DNA from: Pantanalinema sp. GBBB05
GTDB taxonomy: Bacteria > Cyanobacteriota > Cyanobacteriia > Leptolyngbyales > Leptolyngbyaceae
DNA: 64,000 nucleotides
Reading direction: 5' to 3'
Assembly (NCBI GenBank): GCA_016743235.1
Contig: VRZD01000022.1
Span: 1-64,000 of the forward strand
The first letter of the stretch is position 1. Each line of letters opens with the position of its first letter. The notes under the pieces were generated by a model that was not told the DNA's origin, made no database searches, and saw nothing but the letters and a program-made list of their open reading frames with translations. The translations under genes and the position numbers were made by a program. Positions 42,831 to 51,406 of this stretch are shown piece after piece.

Positions 42831-44554
42831 AATTACCCGATCGCTACTGGCAAATTCTGGCTTACATCCAACCCCAGAGTCGAACGATCACCCAAGCGCT
42901 CCTCTGTACGCTAGTTTTCACGGCAATCTGGCCTGTTCTGGCATGGCTAGCCGGTGGAATGGCGCAACTTATAGCAGAAGGCAATGTGTTGGCGATTGTG
43001 CAGCTCTCTGGGCTGGGAGCTATTGTCTTCTTAACTCAAAAAATTGCTCAGTATGGGCAAGACGCCTTGATGGCAAAGGTCGCGCTCGCGATCGCCTTTG
43101 AACTCCGGACCCAAGTCTATGCTCACTTACAACGGTTAAGCCTGAGCTATTTTGAGACCGCTCAAAGTGGCGATCTCGCTTATCGCTTAACCGAGGACGT
43201 CGATCGCATTGGCGAGGTCGTCAACAAGCTATTCCATCAGTTTGTCCCCAGTGTGCTGCAACTGGTGGTGGTCCTGAGCTACATGGTTTATCTCAACTGG
43301 CAACTGACCTTAGCCGCGCTGCTCATTGCCCCATTGATGGCCCTCCTGATTACGTGGTTTGGGGAGAAAATTCGGCAGCTCTCTCACCGCAGCCAAAGTC
43401 GGATTTCTAACTTATCTGCCATGCTGGTTGAGGTCTTCAGTGGCATTCGGTTAGTCCAAGCCTTTGCTGCCGAGGATTACACCCTCAATCGCTTTAGTCG
43501 GGAAGCTGAGCGCAATCGTAGTGCTCGCTATCGCACTGAGCAACTGAAAGCGATTCAGTTTCCTGTAGTTGGCTTTCTCGAATCCTTATGTTTATTACTG
43601 CTGCTAATGTTGGGGGGCTGGCAAGTTTACTCGAAAAACATTTCGGGTAGCCAGTTCGTCAGTTTTTTGACCGGTGTAGCGATGCTGATCGATCCCATTT
43701 CACTTTTGACCAGCAACTACAACGAGTTTAAACAAGGACAAGCTTCAATCGATCGGGTGTTTGAGTTGCTGTCGATTCAACCGACGGTGATGGAACGACC
43801 GGGAGCCAAGGTGATGCCGCCAGTCACGGGCAAAGTGGAATATCACCATGTTAGCTTTGCCTATCAACCCAACCAGCCGGTGCTGCGCGATTTAAGCCTG
43901 CTAGCCTTGCCGGGCGAAGCGATCGCCCTAGTGGGTTCCTCGGGCGCGGGCAAAACTACCTTAGTCAACCTGCTACCCCGGTTTTATGATCCACAAGCCG
44001 GACAAATTTTAATTGATGGCATTGATGTTCGGGATGTCACCCTAGGTAGTTTGCGGCGTCAGATTGGCATTGTGCCCCAAGAAACGATTTTGTTTTCCGG
44101 CACGATCGCTCAAAATATTGCCTTTGGACAAGCAAACTTCGATTTGGAAGCAGTACAGGCAGCGGCTAAAATCGCCAATGCCCATCAATTCATCATTCAG
44201 TTTCCGGATGGTTATCACAGCTGGGTCGGTGAACGGGGGGTAAATTTGTCGGGTGGGCAACGGCAACGACTGGCGATCGCCCGAGCTGTACTCCTCAATC
44301 CCCGCATCCTGATTTTGGACGAAGCCACCTCTGCCCTAGATTCAGAATCCGAAGCGCTGGTTCAGGAAGCCTTGGAACGGTTGATGCAAAACCGCACGGT
44401 CTTTATCATTGCCCATCGCTTAACTACGATTCGCCGCGCTGATCGCATTTTAGTGATTGAACAAGGGGAGATTATTGAGTCTGGCACCCATACCGAACTG
44501 CTTAGCCAGGGTGGACGCTATGCGGGGTTCTACGCGCAACAATTTCAGGATTAG
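42827..44554 (+). CDS. ABC exporter (MsbA/ABCB half-transporter type)
   Basis: The 575-residue protein has six membrane helices (residues 1 to 310) and an ATPase domain. Walker A is ALVGSSGAGKTTLVNLLPRF, the signature is GVNLSGGQRQRLAIARAV, Walker B is RILILDEATSALDSESEALV, and the H-loop is VFIIAHRLTTIRRADRILVI. It probably works as a homodimer exporting a lipid or peptide. The start is TTG, overlapping the DedA stop (TTGA), which signals translational coupling. A role in envelope lipid movement together with DedA is inferred. Confidence 0.95.
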   Translation: MKLPDRYWQILAYIQPQSRTITQALLCTLVFTAIWPVLAWLAGGMAQLIAEGNVLAIVQLSGLGAIVFLTQKIAQYGQDALMAKVALAIAFELRTQVYAHLQRLSLSYFETAQSGDLAYRLTEDVDRIGEVVNKLFHQFVPSVLQLVVVLSYMVYLNWQLTLAALLIAPLMALLITWFGEKIRQLSHRSQSRISNLSAMLVEVFSGIRLVQAFAAEDYTLNRFSREAERNRSARYRTEQLKAIQFPVVGFLESLCLLLLLMLGGWQVYSKNISGSQFVSFLTGVAMLIDPISLLTSNYNEFKQGQASIDRVFELLSIQPTVMERPGAKVMPPVTGKVEYHHVSFAYQPNQPVLRDLSLLALPGEAIALVGSSGAGKTTLVNLLPRFYDPQAGQILIDGIDVRDVTLGSLRRQIGIVPQETILFSGTIAQNIAFGQANFDLEAVQAAAKIANAHQFIIQFPDGYHSWVGERGVNLSGGQRQRLAIARAVLLNPRILILDEATSALDSESEALVQEALERLMQNRTVFIIAHRLTTIRRADRILVIEQGEIIESGTHTELLSQGGRYAGFYAQQFQD

Positions 44555-44602
44555 TTCGATCGACTAGACTGAAGCTAAATTGTTACGTGGGAGTTGGGAC
44601 TC

Positions 44603-45415
44603 ATGGAGCCGATCATTGCTGCGATTGCGCTGGTCATTGTGGGCTATACCGTCGGGTCAATCAAAATCATCAACCAAGGCTATGAAGGGATTGTGGAGCG
44701 GCTGGGGCAATATCGCCGTACCCTCAAACCGGGTCTGAACTTTGTGATTCCGTTTTTTGATACGGTCCTTGTAGAAACGACGCGGGAACAACTATTGGAT
44801 AGTAAACCGCAGTCAGCCCTGACTCGGGATAACGTTACCATCACTGCCGATGCAGTGGTGTATTGGAAGATCTTGGATGTACAAAAGGCATACTACGAGA
44901 TTGAGAATCTGGAAGAAGCCCTAAACAATCTGGTGATTACGGCATTGCGATCGCAAATTGGGCAAATGGACTTACGCGAAACTGTTTCTTCTCGTAATCA
45001 AATTAACCAAGCCTTGCTCCAGCAGTTGGACGAAGCCACTGAACCCTGGGGCGTTAAAGTTATGCGGGTGGAAGTCCAGGAAATTAAGATTTCCGATACG
45101 CTACGAGACGCCATGGAACGCGAACGAGCCGCCGAAAGTAACCGTCGCGCTGCCCTATCGGAAACAGAAGGAGTAGTCGAGTCAATTCACCGCATTTCTA
45201 AAGTGCTCCAGTCGCAACCCAATGCCGAATATGTGTTGCGCTACCTTCTAGCTCAAAAGTATGTAGATGCTAACTACAAGCTAGGAGATAGCCCCAACTC
45301 CAAAATTATCTTTATGGATCCGAAAGCCCTCACCGAAACGATCGCTGACCTGATCAGCGCTGACTCCGAGGGTATCGGGGACAACGGCAGCAGTCAGGGA
45401 CAGAGCAATAAATAG
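44603..45415 (+). CDS. SPFH/stomatin-like membrane protein
   Basis: The protein of about 270 residues has one N-terminal membrane helix (IIAAIALVIVGYTVGSIKII). The SPFH domain follows (INQGYEGIVERLGQYRRTLK, GLNFVIPFFDTVLVETTREQ), then the helical coiled coil (RDAMERERAAESNRRAALSE). Stomatins scaffold membrane microdomains and control proteases. ATG 44603 is preferred because GGGAG lies about 9 bases before it. It is convergent with folP. No NfeD partner is next to it. Confidence 0.92.
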   Translation: MEPIIAAIALVIVGYTVGSIKIINQGYEGIVERLGQYRRTLKPGLNFVIPFFDTVLVETTREQLLDSKPQSALTRDNVTITADAVVYWKILDVQKAYYEIENLEEALNNLVITALRSQIGQMDLRETVSSRNQINQALLQQLDEATEPWGVKVMRVEVQEIKISDTLRDAMERERAAESNRRAALSETEGVVESIHRISKVLQSQPNAEYVLRYLLAQKYVDANYKLGDSPNSKIIFMDPKALTETIADLISADSEGIGDNGSSQGQSNK

Positions 45416-45453
45416 CTGATTCACCTGCCTTACCCGATTCGACTGCACAACAA

Positions 45454-46317
45454 CTAACGTCGCCAAATCGCGTCCGTGACCTGACAGACGTCTCGCATCT
45501 CAGGGACATCATGGACCCGTAAGATATCTGCACCGCCGACGATCGCAGCACTACAAGCCGCCGCCGTTCCCCAAACCCGTTGCTGTGGATCGGGTTGGTG
45601 GAGGATATGACCAATAAAACTTTTGCGGGAAACTCCCACCAGCATTGGACAGTTAAGTTGGCGAAATTCCGCTAAACGGCGGAGAATTTCCAGATTTTGT
45701 TCATAGGTTTTCGCAAAACCTACGCCCGGATCGATCGCAATCCGGGCTGGATTCACCCCACAGGCGATCGCAGCAGCAATTTGGTGCTGAAGAAAATCCG
45801 TAATTTCGCTGATCAAATTCTGGTAGTCCGTCAATTGCTGCATGGTTTTGGGTGTCCCACGCATGTGCATTAGGATAACGGGCACGCCTAGCTTAGCCAC
45901 CGTGGGTAGCATGTCTGGATCAAAGCTGCCACCAGAAATATCATTGATCACATCGGCACCGGCGGCGATCGCCGATGCTGCCACGCTTGCCCGGGTTGTA
46001 TCAATGGAAATGGGGATATTGGATTCCTGCCGAATCGCTTGCAGGATTGGCATCACCCGATTTAACTCTTCATCTAACGAAATTTCTTCTGCCTGCGGTC
46101 GGGTCGATTGCCCCCCAATATCGAGCAGATCAGTACCTGCAGTAATCAACTTCCTGGCTTGGGTTAGAGCAGTTGTCAGCGTATTAAACTGTCCGCCATC
46201 ACTAAAGCTATCGGGAGTGACGTTCAGCACTCCCATCACGTAAGTACGTTGTCCCCAAACAAACGTAGAATTGCGGATCTGCCAAGGCGGTAGCGGTTGA
46301 GTCGTCACAATTGACAT
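45454..46317 (-). CDS. folP: Dihydropteroate synthase
   Basis: The enzyme joins p-aminobenzoate and dihydropterin pyrophosphate in folate synthesis. The 287-residue TIM barrel shows GVLNVTPDSFSDGGQFNTLT, GTDLLDIGGQSTRPQAEEIS, ADVINDISGGSFDPDMLPTV, RIAIDPGVGFAKTYEQNLEI and LVGVSRKSFIGHILHQ, the pterin and sulfonamide site motifs. VWGTAAACSAAIVGGADILR and VHDVPEMRDV end the barrel. Confidence 0.97.
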   Translation of the reverse strand: MSIVTTQPLPPWQIRNSTFVWGQRTYVMGVLNVTPDSFSDGGQFNTLTTALTQARKLITAGTDLLDIGGQSTRPQAEEISLDEELNRVMPILQAIRQESNIPISIDTTRASVAASAIAAGADVINDISGGSFDPDMLPTVAKLGVPVILMHMRGTPKTMQQLTDYQNLISEITDFLQHQIAAAIACGVNPARIAIDPGVGFAKTYEQNLEILRRLAEFRQLNCPMLVGVSRKSFIGHILHQPDPQQRVWGTAAACSAAIVGGADILRVHDVPEMRDVCQVTDAIWRR

Positions 46318-46533
46318 CTAATTCATCGCTAAAATTACTACTTTAAGTCCCCAAATCGATACCGACCGGAACCGTGATAGTACGGGAGGTTTTTGGGAAC
46401 TCTAACTTTACCATTGCATCGGTATTGCGATCGTAAGTTCTAGGGTCAGGCTACCAGGCATCCTTTCAGCCTCAGCGAGCGGTGAGCGGTTGCCTGTAAT
46501 CAGGATAAAAAACCTCCGGATTCCCCTTGCTGT

Positions 46534-49500
46534 ATGGGAGTGATGTCCCCATCCCCCACATTTAATCTTTATAAAATTCCCATGAAACATTTGCTCAAAC
46601 GGTTACCAGCACCTGTGATCTTAGTGAGTTTAGCTTTAGTGTTCACGGTTCCGTTTGCAATCATTGTGAATCGGTTGATTACTGAAATTAATATTAGTGT
46701 TGACTTTACAACCAAGGAGCGGTTAGGAGTTCAATACAATGTGGGACTCCGGCAACTGTTAGAGACAATCAGCCAGCACCAACAACTGGTTAATAGTTAC
46801 TTAACTGGCGATCGCTATCTAAGTCCCGCAATTATCAGCAAACAAGCAGAAATCGATCGCCTCCTGCAACAGTTGGATGACCTGGATCAGCAACGGGGAG
46901 AGCAATTCAGCACAACTGGGCTGTGGCAGCAATGGAAACTGCAATGGCAGCGTTTAGCCAACAATTGGTCACCCTTTACACCAGAAACGAATCTCCAACT
47001 CCACCGGGATTTAATCCAGCAGTTATTAGGCTTAAGTGTGCAAGTTGGCGATCGGTCTAACTTAATGCTTGATCCCAACCTGGACTCTTACTATGTCATG
47101 GATAGTGTGATCAGGCAGTTGCCGGAATTAGTTGCCAATACAGCCTACGCCAGAGACTTTGGCGCCGCCGTTAGTCAACGACAGCAGCTTACCACCAATC
47201 ACACTGTGCAACTGCACGTATTGCTGAATGAAATTGAGAATACCCTTAAAACGATTCAACGAGGAACTAAGGGCTTTTCTCAGCCCAATTTCCCCCTCAG
47301 TTCCACGCTGTCCTTAACCAGGCAAGAAAGTGCAGCTACAAGTAAAACCTTCTTGCAACTGCTTAAAGGCAGTGGTGTTAACCAGCGATTTTATCGATCT
47401 CAAGATTTTATTACCTTAGGGAACCGGGCGATCGTCCGGCAATTGCAGCTTTACGATGCTCTCGTTCCAGCGTTAGATCAGTTGCTTCAGAAACGATACG
47501 ACAACTTGATTGAAAAGAAACATCAAGTCTTTAGCTTTGCTCTATTCGTCCTCCTGACTGTTCTCACCTTACTGATTGCCTTCACGCGCACTTTGAATCG
47601 CCGACAACGGGCTGAACACCGCTTAGGCATCCAATACGCGACAACTCGTGCCTTAGCAGAGTCCACCACATTAAACGATGCCACTCCGAAAGCCCTGCAA
47701 GCCATTTGTCAGGCTTTATGCTGGGATCGAGGTGAACTATGGGCGATCGACCCCAAAACAAAAGTGCTTAACCTCGTCCATAGTTGGACTAATCCAAAGA
47801 TTCAATCTGAGAGTTTGAACCATAGTAGCCCTAGCTTTTCGCCAACGGAAGGATTGTTAGGTCAGGTCTGGCATCAAAAATCAACCTTGTGGATTCCCGA
47901 TATTCGCCAGGAAGAGCAATTTTTGCAGGGACAACATGTGATCAATGCGGGTCTGCGTTCTGCCATCAGTGTGCCCTTGCTGAGTGAGCATCAGATGCTG
48001 GGCGTCATGACCTTTTTTCAGCGTCGAGTCCAACGACCGGATGCTGAACTAATCGAGATTATGACTACGATCGGCAGCCAGATCGGTCAATTTATCAAAC
48101 GCAAGCAAATTGAGGAAACCCTGCAAGGCATTGCCCAAAATGTCTCTGCCAGCACCGGAGAAGCTTTTTTTCAATCGCTGGTGCAAACCTTAGCAACCAC
48201 CCTAGAGCTAGATTATGCCCTGATCGGCAAACTGGATCCTGGGCAGGGCGATCGCGTCACCACAGTAGCCGTGTATTGTCAGGGACAGATCATCGATAAC
48301 TTTGAATATGAGCTGTTACATACACCCTGTGCAGACTTAGTCCATCAAGGGTTTTGCTGTTATCCCGAAGGTGTACAGCAGCAATTTCCCCAGGATCCTT
48401 TACTGACCCGCATGGCAGTAGAAAGCTATTTAGGCACAGCCCTATCTAGTTCAACCGAACAACCCTTAGGGCTGCTCGTCGTGATGAACCGCCAGCCGAT
48501 CGCCGACCTACAACTAGCAGCCTCAATGCTGAAAATTTTTGCCAACCGAGCGGCGGCTGAGCTAGAACGGGAACAAGCTGCTGCCGCCTTACGTGGGCAA
48601 GAAGAACTCTTGCGGCTAGCGCTGAATGCGGCTCAGATGGGTGCTTGGGACTGGAATATTGTTACTGGCAAAGAAAAATGGTCGAAAGAAGTCTCTGAAA
48701 TTTTTGGCATTCCAGCGGAACAAGTCTCTTATGCCGAGTTCGTCAAACGGGTGCATCCCGATGATCTCGCGATCGTGGAAACGGCACAAAATCAAACCTT
48801 GCATCACCAAGCAGAATACAATGCCGAATACCGCATCATCCTCGACCAAGGCGCTATCCGGTGGGTGAATAGTCGCGGCAATGTGCTACGAGATGCCCAG
48901 GGCAATCCGTTGGTGATGACTGGCGTCACTATGGATATCACTGCTCGCAAGTTGGCAGAAGCCGCCTTAAAGCAAGCGGAAGAGAAGTATCGCAGTATTT
49001 TTGAGAATGCTGCCGATGGGATTTTCCAAACCACTCCCGATGGAGCTTATATCAGTGCCAATCCTGCCCTTGCCCAAATCTATGGCTATAGTTCACCGGA
49101 AGAGTTAATCGCCACCTTATCTCACCATATCGATCGCCAGCTTTATGTTGACCCGAATCGGCGATCGCAATTTCGTCAATTGATCGAGCAATACGATACG
49201 GTAATTGACTTTGAGTCTCAGATTTATCGGCAGGATGGCAGCATCATTTGGATCAGTGAAAATGCCCGGGTTGTCAAAGATGCCCATGGTCAACTGCTCT
49301 ATTACGAAGGGATTGTTAAAGATATTAGCGATCGCAAAAGAGCCGCAGAAGAACTATTTAAAGCAAAAGAAGCGGCAGAAACCGCTAACCATGCCAAAAG
49401 CCAATTTCTGGCTAACATGAGTCACGAACTGCGGACTCCGCTGAATGCCATCATTGGCTATAGCGAAATGCTACAGGAAGACGCAGGGGATATGGGCTAC

Positions 49501-51036
49501 GAAGACATCGTGCCCGACTTAGAAAAGATCCACAATGCTGGTAAACATCTCCTGGGTTTAATCAACGATATTCTGGATATTTCCAAAATTGAAGCAGGCA
49601 GAATGGATCTGTATCTAGAAACCTTCAGCATTGCTAGCTTGATCCAGGAAGTCCAGGCCACCGTTCGCCCCTTAATCAACAAAAACGAGAATCAGCTAAT
49701 CGTTCATTGCCCGGCTGATTTAGGCAATATGTATGCCGACTTGACTAAAGTCCGCCAAGCCCTGCTGAATCTATTGAGTAACGCCGCCAAGTTTACTGAG
49801 AAAGGGGTAATTACCCTCACCGTTGTTTGCGAAGGTGGTCGAGGTGAGGAAGATAGAAAAGATCAAAGCACAACCTCCCTATCCCTCTCATCTGCTTTAC
49901 CCTCCTCATCTCCCCCAGCCTGCATCACCTTTACAGTGACCGACACAGGCATTGGCATGACTCCAGCTCAACTGACTAAATTGTTCCAGCCATTTACTCA
50001 AGCAGATGCATCCACTACGCGCAAATATGGTGGCACAGGATTAGGATTAGTAATTACCCAACGCTTCTGTCAAATGATGGGTGGGGATGTGACAGCTGAA
50101 AGCCAAGTTGGACAAGGCTCACGGTTCACGATCGCTTTGCCAATAACAGTCAGCGAACGGAAGCTGGAATTACCGCTACCCAAAGCTCACGCGGTAGTAT
50201 TGCCCACTCCAGATCTAGCTCCTCCTAAAGGAATCACTGTTTTAGTCGTCGATGATGATGCCTCTGTGCGCGATTTGCTTGCCCGGCATTTACGGAAAGA
50301 AGGGTTTTGGGTCGAAACCGCTTCTAGTGGTCAAGAAGGTTTACATCTAGCCAAAAAGATCCGCCCCGATGCCATCACATTGGATGTGATGATGACCAAA
50401 ATGGATGGCTGGTCAGTGCTATCCGCCCTCAAAGCAGATCCTGAATTAGAAGATATTCCCGTCGTGATTTTGACGATCGTAGACAACAAAGATTTCGGAT
50501 TCTCCTTGGGAGCCTCAGATTATCTGACTAAACCGATCGACTACAAGCGCCTGACTCGTCTGCTGGAAAAATATCGTCCTGAGCCGATGCTACCGGATCA
50601 TTCGGAGATGAATACCGGCTTGCCGATCGGGCATGTGCTGATCACCGAAGATGACCCCACAACCCGTAAAATGTTTCAGCGGATTCTGGAACGCGAAGGT
50701 TGGTTAGTCACAGAAGCGGCAAATGGTAAAGAAGCCTTACAGCAACTGGCGATCTCACGACCCGACTTGATCCTGTTAGATCTGATGATGCCAGAAATGG
50801 ACGGCTTTCAGTTCATTGCCGAATTCCGTCGCCAGTCCCCCTATCGCCATATTCCAGTCATTGTGATTACCGCGATGGAACTCACTGCCACCGAGCGAGA
50901 ACAGTTGAATGGTTATGTCAAACAAGTTCTGCAAAAAGGAGCCTATAGTCGAGAACAATTACTCCAAGAAGTGCGAGAGCTAGTTGAAACTTGTACTCGT
51001 TCATCCAGCCACCCTGGAGATCACAGTAATGCCTAA
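46534..51036 (+). CDS. Giant hybrid sensor histidine kinase (TM-GAF-GAF-PAS-PAS-HK-REC-REC)
   Basis: The 1500-residue protein has a membrane helix (about residues 25 to 45), an extracytoplasmic helical sensor (46 to 325) and a second helix (330 to 348). It continues with GAF-like domains (365 to 525 and 535 to 690), two PAS/PAC domains (700 to 815 and 820 to 945), HisKA with His964 (SHELRTPLNAIIGYSEM), HATPase with LLNLLSNAAKFTEKG, DTGIGMT and GTGLGL, and two receivers with Asp1284 and Asp1416. The receiver acidic pairs and Lys are present. A repeat-derived Gly/Glu then Ser/Pro-rich stretch interrupts the ATPase domain. ATG 46543 and 46582 are alternative starts. The next receiver gene overlaps its stop. 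Confidence 0.93.
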   Translation: MGVMSPSPTFNLYKIPMKHLLKRLPAPVILVSLALVFTVPFAIIVNRLITEINISVDFTTKERLGVQYNVGLRQLLETISQHQQLVNSYLTGDRYLSPAIISKQAEIDRLLQQLDDLDQQRGEQFSTTGLWQQWKLQWQRLANNWSPFTPETNLQLHRDLIQQLLGLSVQVGDRSNLMLDPNLDSYYVMDSVIRQLPELVANTAYARDFGAAVSQRQQLTTNHTVQLHVLLNEIENTLKTIQRGTKGFSQPNFPLSSTLSLTRQESAATSKTFLQLLKGSGVNQRFYRSQDFITLGNRAIVRQLQLYDALVPALDQLLQKRYDNLIEKKHQVFSFALFVLLTVLTLLIAFTRTLNRRQRAEHRLGIQYATTRALAESTTLNDATPKALQAICQALCWDRGELWAIDPKTKVLNLVHSWTNPKIQSESLNHSSPSFSPTEGLLGQVWHQKSTLWIPDIRQEEQFLQGQHVINAGLRSAISVPLLSEHQMLGVMTFFQRRVQRPDAELIEIMTTIGSQIGQFIKRKQIEETLQGIAQNVSASTGEAFFQSLVQTLATTLELDYALIGKLDPGQGDRVTTVAVYCQGQIIDNFEYELLHTPCADLVHQGFCCYPEGVQQQFPQDPLLTRMAVESYLGTALSSSTEQPLGLLVVMNRQPIADLQLAASMLKIFANRAAAELEREQAAAALRGQEELLRLALNAAQMGAWDWNIVTGKEKWSKEVSEIFGIPAEQVSYAEFVKRVHPDDLAIVETAQNQTLHHQAEYNAEYRIILDQGAIRWVNSRGNVLRDAQGNPLVMTGVTMDITARKLAEAALKQAEEKYRSIFENAADGIFQTTPDGAYISANPALAQIYGYSSPEELIATLSHHIDRQLYVDPNRRSQFRQLIEQYDTVIDFESQIYRQDGSIIWISENARVVKDAHGQLLYYEGIVKDISDRKRAAEELFKAKEAAETANHAKSQFLANMSHELRTPLNAIIGYSEMLQEDAGDMGYEDIVPDLEKIHNAGKHLLGLINDILDISKIEAGRMDLYLETFSIASLIQEVQATVRPLINKNENQLIVHCPADLGNMYADLTKVRQALLNLLSNAAKFTEKGVITLTVVCEGGRGEEDRKDQSTTSLSLSSALPSSSPPACITFTVTDTGIGMTPAQLTKLFQPFTQADASTTRKYGGTGLGLVITQRFCQMMGGDVTAESQVGQGSRFTIALPITVSERKLELPLPKAHAVVLPTPDLAPPKGITVLVVDDDASVRDLLARHLRKEGFWVETASSGQEGLHLAKKIRPDAITLDVMMTKMDGWSVLSALKADPELEDIPVVILTIVDNKDFGFSLGASDYLTKPIDYKRLTRLLEKYRPEPMLPDHSEMNTGLPIGHVLITEDDPTTRKMFQRILEREGWLVTEAANGKEALQQLAISRPDLILLDLMMPEMDGFQFIAEFRRQSPYRHIPVIVITAMELTATEREQLNGYVKQVLQKGAYSREQLLQEVRELVETCTRSSSHPGDHSNA
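49838..49920. repeat. In-frame low-complexity inverted-type repeat in the giant kinase
   Basis: A purine-rich half (GAGGTGAGGAAGATAGAAAA) is followed by a pyrimidine-rich half (CTCCCTATCCCTCTCATCTG, then CCCTCCTCATCTCCC), the two being imperfectly complementary. It encodes the stretch between ITLTVVC and CITFTVTDTG. It has the same motif as the intergenic repeats of this window. Confidence 0.75.
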
Positions 51037-51406
51037 AATTCTGCTGGTAGAAGACAATGAAATGAATCGGGATATGTTGTCTCGCAGACTCAGCCGTAAA
51101 GGGTATGACATCCTGATTGCGATTGATGGTGAGCAAGGAGTCTCGATCGCACAAACCGAGCATCCTGACTTGATTTTGATGGATATGAGCCTACCAATTC
51201 TCGACGGTTGGGCAGCCACTCGCCAGCTGAAAGCCATATCGGCTACCCAAGCTATTCCGATTATTGCCCTCACTGCCCATGCTATGGCAGGCGATCGCGA
51301 GCAGTGTATTGCCGCCGGATGCGATGACTACGATACCAAGCCCATTGAATTTGCTCGACTATTAGGGAAAATCCAAGCATTACTGGGTCAAGAGGTGGAA
51401 GCATGA
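51029..51406 (+). CDS. Single-domain response regulator receiver
   Basis: The 125-residue protein is a lone REC domain: ILLVEDNEMNRDMLSRRLSR (acidic pair), PDLILMDMSLPILDGWAATR (phospho-Asp), IIALTAHAMAGDREQCIAAG (Thr) and DDYDTKPIEFARLLGKIQAL (Lys). ATG 51029 is chosen because GGAGA lies eight bases upstream and the domain begins there. It overlaps the stop of the giant kinase and is followed by an ATGA overlap with the next kinase gene. It probably shuttles phosphate between the two kinases. Confidence 0.95.
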   Translation: MPKILLVEDNEMNRDMLSRRLSRKGYDILIAIDGEQGVSIAQTEHPDLILMDMSLPILDGWAATRQLKAISATQAIPIIALTAHAMAGDREQCIAAGCDDYDTKPIEFARLLGKIQALLGQEVEA

